From assembly GCA_002338715.1 (NCBI GenBank), contig DDIR01000101.1:1-33966 (forward strand): DNA of 33,966 nucleotides, given 5' to 3'. The DNA comes from Phycisphaerales bacterium UBA1845. Its GTDB lineage: Bacteria > Planctomycetota > Phycisphaerae > UBA1845. The notes below the pieces were generated by a model, which was not told where the DNA came from, did not search any database, and saw only the letters and a list, made by a program, of their open reading frames with translations. Below, piece by piece: positions 1 through 6,823 of the stretch. Each line of letters starts with the position of its first letter. Within the stretch, counting starts at the first letter, position 1. Made by a program: the position numbers and the translations under genes.

Positions 1-327
1 GTTGGATTCATCAACGATCGCGACGGTCGCCGCCGCTACGGCGCCCACCCGCAGTATCGTTTCATACCCACCAAGTGCGTCAAACACCTCGTCAACATCG
101 GAAAACAAGCGATGGCCCAAGCCCCGCAGGTGCAAGCCGACGCACTGTGGTTTCATTCAACCGGTGACCAGGTGGCTGACTACGCCTTCAGTCGAAAAGC
201 ATTCGATCGCATCGCGTCAACAAACAAGGAATTCGTCACGCTGAGTCGCAGCAATCACATTGTTCTCTACGATCATGATGCGATCGATGTTACCAATCGG
301 GCGACGGTGTTCTTGCTGGGAGCGTAG
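1..327 (+). CDS. alpha/beta hydrolase, C-terminal part (5' truncated by window)
   Basis: The frame is open from base 1 and ends at a TAG at 325-327, giving the last 108 residues of a protein whose start lies outside the window. The tail has the two late landmarks of serine hydrolases of the alpha/beta fold. The stretch STGDQVADY sits where the acid member of the triad is expected. SRSNHIVLYDHD matches the strand-loop carrying the catalytic His in carboxylesterases and monoacylglycerol lipases of the Est30 type. The nucleophile elbow would be upstream and cannot be seen. By family it would hydrolyse a carboxylic or acylglycerol ester in the cytoplasm; the substrate is unknown. It converges on the methyltransferase at 370-1188. 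Another alpha/beta hydrolase subfamily is possible. Confidence 0.7.
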   Translation, partial: VGFINDRDGRRRYGAHPQYRFIPTKCVKHLVNIGKQAMAQAPQVQADALWFHSTGDQVADYAFSRKAFDRIASTNKEFVTLSRSNHIVLYDHDAIDVTNRATVFLLGA

Positions 328-356
328 AAACCGGTTGCTGGGAGCGTAGAAATCGG
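313..356. repeat. 22-bp tandem duplication across the hydrolase stop codon
   Basis: Bases 313-334 and 335-356 are adjacent copies of one 22-bp unit beginning TTGCTGGGAGCGTAGAAA. They differ at a single base (C331 against T353). The first copy holds the last codons and TAG stop of the hydrolase, so the second is a non-coding echo of the gene end. It looks like a recent replication-slippage duplication. Confidence 0.85.
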
Positions 357-369
357 GGAGTGCGGCGGA

Positions 370-1188
370 CTATTTCTTGACGGCTGCAACAAGCAATCGT
401 TCACCCAGAGTCGGGAACAGTTTTGCGAGCGAGCGGCAGAAGAAGATGCGCTTCTTGTCCCATGTGCCGGGGTTTCCAAAAACATCTCTGAGAATCGGGA
501 AGCGGCGAAACCCGAATCGAACGAAGGGAAATACGACAGCATTCGATTCATGGCGCGTGATCGTAAAGCCTTTGCTCCGTACGAGGTCGAGCAATGAATT
601 CATGTTGAAGTGACGCAGGGTGCCAAGTCCGATGCGGGCGCTGGATAGCACCTGCCACGGCGGACTGCCAAACACCATCAATGTGCGATTGCTCAGGCAC
701 GCAATGTTTGGCACGCTGACAATCAGGGTGCCACCAGGTTTGAGGACGCGGTGGACTTCTTCGATGACGCCGTCCGGGTCGAACAACGCATCGAGCACGC
801 CGGTCGCGAGGGCGCCGTCGAAAAAGCCGTCTTCGAAATCCGTGTTCTGTTCATCGATGTCGAGTTCGAACGTCTTGACGCCCTTTGCGGCGGCCAATTC
901 CAGCGCGGAGGTCATGCGGTCGATGCCATACACCTGCTTGTTGCCATGGGCGATGAGTTTGCTGGCGACGGTGCCATCGAAACATCCAATATCAAGCACT
1001 TTGCCGGAGATCGGTTTCATCAGTTCGGCGATACGTTCAATACGCCAGCGATGGATGTAGCTCGTATAGAGGGAGCCCGGATCGTGCTCGCGCATCCACG
1101 CATCGTTCTTCTCAAGCATTTTCTGCTTGGCAAGTCTGATGCGATCAATGTGCAGCTTGGCAACATTGTCGTGAGCTGTGACAGTCAT
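370..1188 (-). CDS. class I SAM-dependent methyltransferase
   Basis: From ATG 1188 this is a 272-residue Rossmann-fold methyltransferase. Motif I is VLDIGCFDGTVA (about residues 64-75). An acidic residue ends strand 2 (YGIDRM), and a motif IV-like stretch follows near FEDGFFDGALATGVLDALFD. The helix-strand VHRVLKPGGTLIVSVPN is typical of the Methyltransf_11/23 group and of MetW-like enzymes. The basic C-terminal third (FGFRRFPILRDVFGNP) resembles methyltransferases acting on lipid- or glycan-linked substrates, but nothing fixes the acceptor. The frame continues upstream to ATG 1263, with another ATG at 1218. I prefer 1188 because the extra residues look non-coding. No convincing Shine-Dalgarno marks any of the three. 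It appears monocistronic. Confidence 0.85.
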   Translation of the reverse strand: MTVTAHDNVAKLHIDRIRLAKQKMLEKNDAWMREHDPGSLYTSYIHRWRIERIAELMKPISGKVLDIGCFDGTVASKLIAHGNKQVYGIDRMTSALELAAAKGVKTFELDIDEQNTDFEDGFFDGALATGVLDALFDPDGVIEEVHRVLKPGGTLIVSVPNIACLSNRTLMVFGSPPWQVLSSARIGLGTLRHFNMNSLLDLVRSKGFTITRHESNAVVFPFVRFGFRRFPILRDVFGNPGTWDKKRIFFCRSLAKLFPTLGERLLVAAVKK

Positions 1189-1533
1189 CGAAACATGATA
1201 CCCTGGTTCACCCTTCATTAAGCGTGACAGCCTGTTGCACCGAGTTGATGGCCCATGTGTCAATCACGCCTTTGGGTCGTATGATTGCAACTCACCCGAC
1301 CATTTTGCAACAAGGCAATGCGGCGACTGGCGTGTGCCGTATTCTAGGCCCGTGCTGGTTGCCGTGACAAATCCGCCTTGTTCATTTGGGCAGTCATTGG
1401 GAGCCTGTGACGCGAATCCTGTCCTCTCCCGGCCTGATTATCGAGTCCAAGATACGGACAATTCCGGGAGGCGGGGCGGATGGGGTTATGGGACAATTCC
1501 CGTGCAGCAACCAAGTGGGGGATTGGGGCTCGC
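1189..1533. other. intergenic, no gene seen
   Basis: Short open frames on both strands (for example 1235-1678 +) resemble no family, lack ribosome binding sites and overlap the better-supported small membrane protein. If the methyltransferase starts at 1263, part of this stretch is coding. No RNA gene or clear terminator was recognised. Confidence 0.5.
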
Positions 1534-1695
1534 TTATTGCCAGGGGAATTTGCCATCGCGAAGCCAAAGCAAACCGCACGCGATCGCGCCGATGAATACG
1601 ATTCCCCACGCGATTTTCCAGGTCCATTTCAGGATGCGGATGATCACAATCAGGGCGAGCACCCCTGCGATGATGTAAAGATAAGAAATGTTCAC
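1534..1695 (-). CDS. small membrane protein of unknown function (53 aa)
   Basis: Starting at GTG 1693-1695 this gives about 53 residues: two hydrophobic helices (YLYIIAGVLALIVIIRIL and IAWGIVFIGAIACGLLWL) joined by a short WTWK turn, ending LRDGKFPWQ before TAA. A GGGAG about a dozen bases upstream could be a ribosome binding site. The frame opens further to ATG 1773, but those extra residues are Cys-rich and unlike a leader. Hydrophobic pattern, charge placement and the clean stop make it believable as an inner-membrane microprotein. I recognise no family. It stands alone between the methyltransferase and the alcohol dehydrogenase. Confidence 0.45.
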   Translation of the reverse strand: MNISYLYIIAGVLALIVIIRILKWTWKIAWGIVFIGAIACGLLWLRDGKFPWQ

Positions 1696-1949
1696 GCCCA
1701 GGTTACTCCCTGACTGAAGGTGGCCACACCATACGCAATTGGAACAAACCGCCAGCCAAACAACATAACGCACTCAAGCCGCAGAATCCAACGAAGTCTT
1801 GAAATTCGCCGTCGAACCGCGTGGTTCATGCGTCGAAAACTTCCGCGACACGATGTTGCGGCGAACCAATTCTAGCCGGTTCGACGTCGGCCTTATAAGA
1901 TGGTTACCGAGGCTGACCAACGGTGCAATCTCTTTTAGGAGGAGTAGGC

Positions 1950-2951
1950 ATGTTTCACGGATATGCGGCGACCGAACCGGGCGGCGCTTTGTCGCTGATT
2001 GAATTTGAACCGGCTCCGCTTGGAACAGACGACGTCGAGATTCAAGTTGAATACTGCGGGATCTGCCATTCCGATTTATCGATGATCGACAACGACTGGG
2101 GCATCACAGAATATCCGCTGGTGCCGGGTCACGAAGTCGTCGGCAAAGTGGCTTCGGTGGGGCCGGGCGTGACGCATCTTTCGGTCGGTCAATCGGTGGG
2201 CATCGGTTGGTACACGCGATCGTGTGGAACTTGCCCGCTTTGCAACGATGGTGACCAGAACTTATGCGCGACGGCTGAGCAAACCATCGTCGGGCGGCCT
2301 GGCGGTTTCGCCGATCGGGTGCGCTGCCACAAAGGTTGGGCTGTTCCGCTTCCCGCAGGGATTGACGCAAAGTCAGCCGGTCCTCTCTTCTGCGGGGGAA
2401 TCACCGTGTTCAATCCGATCGTGCAGTTTGGGATCAAACCAACAGATCGCGTCGGTGTGGTTGGCATCGGTGGGTTGGGGCACATGGCCCTTCAGTTCCT
2501 TTCGAATTGGGGTTGCAACGTCACCGCGTTTTCATCCAACCCGGCCAAAGCCGAAGACGCCAAAAGCCACGGTGCGCATCAGGTCGTCAGTTCGCGCGAC
2601 GACGGCGAACTGGAACGCATTGCCAATACGCTGGACTTTATTTTGGTGACGGCGAACGTTTCCTTGAATTGGTCGGGGTTTATCGCCGCCCTGCGACCGA
2701 AGGGGCGACTGCATTTTGTCGGTGCCGTTCTTGAACCCGTTCCGGTTGAGGTGTTCCCGCTGATCGTCGGACAGAAGCAGATATCGGCGTCGCCGCTGGG
2801 AAGCCCGGCCACGGTCGCGACGATGCTGGAGTTTTGCGGAAGGCACAACATCGCGCCGCAATGCGAGATGTTTCCGATGTCAGAAGTGAACAGCGCCCTC
2901 GATCACCTGCGGTCAGGAAAGGCGCGGTACCGCATCGTCCTTGAAGCGTAG
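1950..2951 (+). CDS. zinc-dependent alcohol dehydrogenase (cinnamyl alcohol / YahK-Ahr type)
   Basis: A 333-residue medium-chain dehydrogenase/reductase, full family length. ATG 1950 is chosen over the upstream ATG 1923 because AGGAGGAG at 1937-1944 lies five bases before it. Catalytic zinc ligands are C36 (CGICHSD), H61 (PGHEVVG) and C148 (LFCGG). The structural zinc loop has C92, C95, C98 and C106. The nucleotide-binding turn is GIGGLGHMA (about 172-180). The CGICHSD box and this turn are typical of the NADP-linked cinnamyl alcohol dehydrogenase branch, which reduces broad-range aldehydes to alcohols; specificity cannot be read from sequence. Cytoplasmic, apparently a single-gene unit. The last residues (GKARYRIVLEA) match the family end, so it is complete. 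Confidence 0.93.
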   Translation: MFHGYAATEPGGALSLIEFEPAPLGTDDVEIQVEYCGICHSDLSMIDNDWGITEYPLVPGHEVVGKVASVGPGVTHLSVGQSVGIGWYTRSCGTCPLCNDGDQNLCATAEQTIVGRPGGFADRVRCHKGWAVPLPAGIDAKSAGPLFCGGITVFNPIVQFGIKPTDRVGVVGIGGLGHMALQFLSNWGCNVTAFSSNPAKAEDAKSHGAHQVVSSRDDGELERIANTLDFILVTANVSLNWSGFIAALRPKGRLHFVGAVLEPVPVEVFPLIVGQKQISASPLGSPATVATMLEFCGRHNIAPQCEMFPMSEVNSALDHLRSGKARYRIVLEA

Positions 2952-3407
2952 CCGCAGCAGGGCGCAGTACATGAAGTTAGGTCGATCCCCAAGGCGCTTA
3001 CGATGGGTGGTTGCGGCACTAATTCCACGCGATCTGCACAAACCCGGTTGCGTCCCGACATCGCAGTGACTTCAATAACTCGCCGCTCTCAGCGACAACG
3101 TTGGGGCATCGGTGCGTTCCAACGCCAGCCGACCATTCTACGGTCTGCCCAATCAAGCTGCCCGTTCATGCGGCGCGTCAATGGTCCATCGGAATCGCCA
3201 AATACCATATGCTCGTGCGGGTGGAGCGTAGAGCGTCGCGATGCCCTTTTTGGCCTTGAATTCGGCGGTCAAGTATTCAAATAGCTGAATTCTCTTTGGA
3301 CAGTTTGGATCATGTAGTATTCTGGAATTAGCCGTATCGACGTCGTTCGCTCGATGACAAGAGGCCAAACCTTCAGAAGAAGCCGACCCATTGCAGAGGT
3401 GCGCATC
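2952..3407. other. intergenic, possible gene remnant
   Basis: No convincing gene occupies these 456 bases. On the minus strand, about 3160-3300 translates to a protein-like stretch (around EYLTAEFKAKKGIATLY). It is followed, after a shift of one frame, by another (around VFGDSDGPLTRRMNGQLD), which could be a decayed frame-shifted gene end. I cannot tie it to a family. A weak promoter candidate for the next gene lies at 3296-3323. Confidence 0.3.
3296..3323 (+). promoter_or_regulatory. candidate sigma-70-like promoter for the lipoprotein cassette
   Basis: TTGGAC at 3296-3301 and TATTCT at 3318-3323 are 16 bases apart, each matching four of six consensus positions. Transcription would start near 3330 and leave a leader of about 78 bases before ATG 3408. 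No other promoter-like pair stood out. Confidence 0.3.
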
Positions 3408-3902
3408 ATGACCGTGGCCGCACATGAATCAAAGCGATTGCAGCGGGTGGCTGCGTTTTTCCTGATCGCGATGTCTTTGATGGTGTTCAGAGGATGCAGC
3501 GCCTTTGTGGGATACCAACAGACGATCAAAGTCCGTGTCGCCGGAGTGGAATCTGGCGCCCCGATCGCCAATGCCAGGATCTACCGTATTTACAAGGCGG
3601 GCGAGTCCATCGATGGCGAGATCTTCGAGACCGATGAAGATGGGTTGGCCGACATCATTCAAAGAACGTATGTACCATGTGGCGTTGCGTTGGCTGATCC
3701 CAGATGTAATGAAGTAGTCTATGAAGATGTCGTAACGGGGACGAGCGGGAATCTCATCGTCGAAGAGGGTGACACCGTTGACGCGATTGACGTCGAGTTC
3801 CAGGAGGGCAACGTGAAGTCCGGTGAACGTTACTCGATTGAGATCATTTCGATTTCCGAGCCCGTAGACTTGGATGATAAAGAGCTCGATATGGACGAAT
3901 GA
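3408..3902 (+). CDS. secreted lipoprotein-like protein, first of three paralogs
   Basis: 164 residues from ATG 3408, which follows AGAGGT by about eight bases; the in-frame ATG 3354 has no such site. A basic start and hydrophobic core (VAAFFLIAMSLMVF) lead to RGCSAF, a poor but possible lipobox. The mature part opens with QQTIKVRVAGVESGAPIANA and continues FETDEDGLADI, a pattern like carboxypeptidase-regulatory (transthyretin-like) beta-sandwich domains. Next comes a Cys pair (PCGVALADPRC), then YEDVVTG and ERYSIEIISIS, and an acidic tail. The same layout recurs in the next two genes, so these are tandem paralogs. I recognise no function. The Arg before the Cys makes lipidation uncertain; it may be a simple exported or membrane-tethered protein. 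Confidence 0.7.
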   Translation: MTVAAHESKRLQRVAAFFLIAMSLMVFRGCSAFVGYQQTIKVRVAGVESGAPIANARIYRIYKAGESIDGEIFETDEDGLADIIQRTYVPCGVALADPRCNEVVYEDVVTGTSGNLIVEEGDTVDAIDVEFQEGNVKSGERYSIEIISISEPVDLDDKELDMDE

Positions 3903-3959
3903 GCAGTCCGCGCGTCTGGATATCGCCGATGCCATGCTTGGAACAATGGATGAATACTG

Positions 3960-4424
3960 ATGCGTCATTTGAAACAAATCGTCGTTGCGTTGATCTGCTT
4001 GATCGCAACAGCAAGCGGCTGTGTTCCGCCGTCATCCATACGCGTTGAACAGCGCGTTACGATTGAAGTGACGGATTCTGCAACGGGAACGCCAGCGGTT
4101 GGCGTGGTGTTGTACGTCACCCGGGAGGATATTGACCGAATCGACGGTGACATTTACACGACCGACGGCAATGGCGAAATTGAGCTCATCGAGAGGCTTT
4201 ACGATGGATGCACCACCGAGCTTGAATTCGCGGCGTACCGCAACTGTGAAGAATTGGGAAGCGAGGATTTCGTGACTGGGATGATGCGAACCATTTTCGT
4301 AAGTCCGGAATCCGAAACGGAAATTATCCGCATGGAAATCGGGCTGGGGAATCGCCAGGAGAGTGGGCGGTTTGTGATCGAAGTTGTTGACGTCACGATG
4401 CCAGATTTCAAATACACGAGCTGA
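3960..4424 (+). CDS. predicted lipoprotein, second paralog
   Basis: 154 residues with a textbook lipoprotein signal: MRHLK, a hydrophobic core and the lipobox TASGC (Cys21). The mature domain repeats the plan of its upstream neighbour: QRVTIEVTDSATGTPAVGVV, then YTTDGNGEIELIERLY, a Cys pair spaced by eleven residues (C...NC), EDFVTG, and a final strand GRFVIEVVDVT. The early part fits a transthyretin-like beta-sandwich (inference); the Cys pair could form a disulfide outside the cytoplasm. It follows the first paralog by 57 bases and its TGA overlaps the ATG of the next gene, so the genes are probably co-transcribed and translationally coupled. Function unknown. Confidence 0.75.
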   Translation: MRHLKQIVVALICLIATASGCVPPSSIRVEQRVTIEVTDSATGTPAVGVVLYVTREDIDRIDGDIYTTDGNGEIELIERLYDGCTTELEFAAYRNCEELGSEDFVTGMMRTIFVSPESETEIIRMEIGLGNRQESGRFVIEVVDVTMPDFKYTS

Positions 4425-4930
4425 TGAGGCGAACAATGTCCGACAAACTTCAAAATGCAACCAGATCGTTGACGCTCATGATCCTGTTGGTTGTGATCGT
4501 GTCGCAGTGGGGGTGTCAACCATTAAGCAATTATCGCCAGCGATATTCGATCCGCGTGCTTAATGCTGCCGACGAAGCACCGGCTATGGTCGACAATGTC
4601 ATTTTGATTTTCGTCGGAGAATACGAAGAACCATTTCTAAACTCCGAGGGCTACGTGGTGGGGAGTGTGGACACGCCCGACGAAACCGGGCTGGTGGAAT
4701 ATGTCAGGAGCACGGGAGCCATCTGCGTGGATGGAGGCAACAAGAATTATCCGTCATGCGAAGACGAAGCCGCATTGCTCGATATCAACGGGCAAACGTT
4801 GACGTTCTTGATCGAGGACGGGGATTACACCGAGACGATCGAGATCGACATGCAGGAGGGTAATCAGGTTGTCGGCCAGAATTTCATGATCGAAGTCGTC
4901 ACCGTTTCTCCATTGGAGAGGATCGAATGA
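4424..4930 (+). CDS. predicted lipoprotein, third paralog
   Basis: Up to 168 residues. ATG 4424 overlaps the previous stop (TGATG arrangement). ATG 4436 is an alternative with an AGG six bases upstream. Either start leads into a hydrophobic core (SLTLMILLVVIVS) and lipobox-like SQWGC. The mature part again starts QRYSIRVLNAADEAP, has TPDETGLVEYV where the others have DEDG or DGNG, a Cys pair (C-VDGGNKNYPS-C), an acidic middle, and the closing strand NFMIEVVTVS. It is somewhat longer than its siblings through an insertion around GEYEEPFLNSEGYVVG. No known family was recognised. Divergence among the three copies is large, so the duplications are old or the genes evolve fast. Confidence 0.75.
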   Translation: MRRTMSDKLQNATRSLTLMILLVVIVSQWGCQPLSNYRQRYSIRVLNAADEAPAMVDNVILIFVGEYEEPFLNSEGYVVGSVDTPDETGLVEYVRSTGAICVDGGNKNYPSCEDEAALLDINGQTLTFLIEDGDYTETIEIDMQEGNQVVGQNFMIEVVTVSPLERIE

Positions 4931-5229
4931 ATGCAGAATCTCCCAAGGCAGGCAGGATCGCTGTGATTACCCGGACGGCGTCCCTGGTGGCTGTGGGTAT
5001 GGGGATGGTCTACGTTCTGTTCGGTGTCTGCGGGCCCTATTGGTCGAACATAATTGCCACGGATCGCGGGGAGTTTGTGCCCATGATTGAACCATTCGAA
5101 GTTGAACCGCGTCCCCGCGATTCGATCGTTGAAATCTGGAACGTTCGAAATGACGGCACAATTGAGATCGGAGGGCGTGAGGTCGGCCCGATCCCGCAAG
5201 ATGACGAGTTGAACGTAATCAAAAATTGA
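4927..5229 (+). CDS. small membrane-anchored protein closing the lipoprotein cassette
   Basis: 100 residues. The ATG overlaps the preceding TGA (ATGA), and GGAGAGG at 4915-4921 forms its ribosome binding site. After a polar N-terminus, one hydrophobic helix (SLVAVGMGMVYVLFGVCG) should anchor it in the inner membrane with the C-terminal 60 residues outside. That part is acidic with short strand-like pieces (DSIVEIWNVRND, GTIEIGGREVGPI). It is not obviously a paralog of the three genes before it, but tight coupling suggests they act together. The Cys in FGVCGP is not a good lipobox. Function unknown. Confidence 0.65.
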   Translation: MNAESPKAGRIAVITRTASLVAVGMGMVYVLFGVCGPYWSNIIATDRGEFVPMIEPFEVEPRPRDSIVEIWNVRNDGTIEIGGREVGPIPQDDELNVIKN

Positions 5230-5601
5230 CAATCGCCCTGTCGATCAGTCGATTTTAAGGGATCAGCCGCAAGTTGGATTGCTCATCGGCGAAATTGAAT
5301 CGGACGTCTACGGCGCCGATCGCTAGCGGCATTTACCCAAAGGTCGAGTGAGCAAGCGAGAGGTCGGGCGATTAAGCCATCTGCGCCTCGGCAGGGGATG
5401 GATGATCGGCGCGGGTGTGCGGCAAGGACAGTTCCCGCCAGCCCATAATCGCCCTTGCTGGTCGAAACAAACCCGCTAAAATCGCCAAGAGCCGACGACA
5501 GAAGCCGCCCAAGGAATCACGCCCGGTAGCCCAAAGGGTTGATCCGGAGGCACGGGCAGGCAGCCGTCGTCGCTTTATACGTAAAATCAGAATCTCAAGT
5601 C
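5230..5601. other. intergenic before tRNA-Thr
   Basis: No protein-coding gene is evident. The open frame at 5415-5639 runs into the tRNA and is Arg/Lys-rich in a way that suggests chance. I checked for RNase P, SRP RNA and tmRNA signature motifs and found none. A TATACG about 25 bases before the tRNA may be a -10 element, without a clear -35 partner. Confidence 0.5.
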
Positions 5602-5674
5602 GCCGCCGTAGCTCAGTTGGTAGAGCAGCGGTTTTGTAAACCGCAGGTCGTCGGTTCGAGTCCGACCGGTGGCT
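5602..5674 (+). tRNA. tRNA-Thr (anticodon TGT)
   Basis: The full cloverleaf can be drawn. The acceptor is GCCGCCG (5602-5608) against CGGTGGC (5667-5673) with one G-T pair. The D arm contains GCTCAGTTGGTAGAGC. The anticodon stem is GCGGT/ACCGC around loop TTTGTAA with TGT at 5635-5637. The variable loop is AGGTC, and the T arm is GTCGG-TTCGAGT-CCGAC. The discriminator is T5674 and no CCA is encoded. It decodes ACA and probably other ACN codons. Confidence 0.97.
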
Positions 5675-5840
5675 TTGAGTTTTTGGTTCTATGACTTCTT
5701 GGACCGGATTCCTTCGCTCGATTTCCTTATCGGTTGCTCCATCCCGATTGGTTTGCCTAAACGGCTTTCCTCTGATTCCAAATGATGCGGTTGCTTGCCG
5801 ATTGTGGCGGCTGAGGTTTCATTTGATTGATCGCGATTCT

Positions 5841-6812
5841 TTATGGATACCAGGTCACAACGTTGGAGTGCTCGCCGCCATACACTTCCCAATACGGATT
5901 CACCGTCCCACCGTTGCCTGGGCCGGTCCATGAACCGACGAATGGGGCGACGTGACCGTCCATGTAGGCCATGTTCGTTTCACCTTCGAATTCGATGGCT
6001 GGCAGTGTGGTAGAGTTCTGTGAACGATGCGACTTGGCGTTTCGAGGGTTTGTCCGGTGATAGGGGGCTGAAGGAATAGCAGCAAGGTAGCTTTGTATTT
6101 CAGGCGCAAACGTGCCATACCATTGTTGAACTTGCGGACCACGACTCCCGCCACCCAAGATCCTTCGGTACCACGCATCGCCGATCGCCCATTCATCGCT
6201 TGCGTTGCGAATGGAGTCGAGTCGTTTGGGCCACCAGCGTATGTCCGATCGCGTGGGCGTGAAATCACATAGGGACCAGAGTCCAAAATAGTGCGGCGGG
6301 TCGGTCTGGTTTGCCTCTTGTCGAAGAGTTGTTCCTGCGTGGCCAATGGGGCCCCACGTATTGCAAACATAATTGAATTTCGGCGCGGCGTAGCAGGTTC
6401 CGCCGATAAAGACATCGTCCGGTGAAATCATCGTCGCGGTGGGGCAACGAAAAAGTTCCTCGACGATGGGGTTGGGAATGCTTGGATCGGTCGTGCCAGG
6501 TGCATCTGGTGCGATGTACGGACCAACATACCAAGATAGCGATTTGTGGCGAGCAGTCGGGCCGCCATCCGGTGAATTGCTTTGCCGGAATATCATGGGG
6601 TGAACCGGACCCGGAAGCACGCCATCCCACTCGGTTGCATACTGCAACACCGCGTTCATACCCCGTTGAAGATTGCTCAGGCATTTGGTTGCCCTTGCTT
6701 CTTCGCTGAGCGAACTCTGCGCTGATGAGACGGCCAGCGCCCCAACGCCCAACGCCGTCAAGACGGCTGCGAGTTCAATCAAGGTCAGGCCACTTCGCTT
6801 TGATGTCTTCAT
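5841..6812 (-). CDS. type II pseudopilin-like protein (prepilin N-terminal methylation motif)
   Basis: 323 residues. The N-terminus KTSKRSGLTLIELAAVLTAL is a prepilin leader: basic start, cleavage after Gly, conserved Glu at mature position 5, then a hydrophobic helix. Prepilin peptidase would process it at the inner membrane. The body resembles the planctomycete pseudopilin families (DUF1559 and relatives): KCLSNLQRGMNAVLQYATEWDGVLP follows the helix, and near the C-terminus the 'display' motif NMAYMDGHVAPF appears. AGAGGGA upstream of ATG 6812 supports the start. It ends a probable - strand operon, eleven bases after the dockerin protein. These proteins are highly multiplied in planctomycetes; whether they form pili, secretion pseudopili or envelope structures is unknown. 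Confidence 0.88.
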   Translation of the reverse strand: MKTSKRSGLTLIELAAVLTALGVGALAVSSAQSSLSEEARATKCLSNLQRGMNAVLQYATEWDGVLPGPVHPMIFRQSNSPDGGPTARHKSLSWYVGPYIAPDAPGTTDPSIPNPIVEELFRCPTATMISPDDVFIGGTCYAAPKFNYVCNTWGPIGHAGTTLRQEANQTDPPHYFGLWSLCDFTPTRSDIRWWPKRLDSIRNASDEWAIGDAWYRRILGGGSRGPQVQQWYGTFAPEIQSYLAAIPSAPYHRTNPRNAKSHRSQNSTTLPAIEFEGETNMAYMDGHVAPFVGSWTGPGNGGTVNPYWEVYGGEHSNVVTWYP

Positions 6813-6823
6813 GGTTGTTCCCT

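Noticed and set aside
1235..1678. Open frame of 147 codons on the + strand
   Set aside because: Composition is not protein-like, no ribosome binding site, and it overlaps the small membrane protein on the other strand.
5415..5639. Open frame of 74 codons
   Set aside because: It runs into the tRNA-Thr, is Arg/Lys-rich and has no recognisable start signal.
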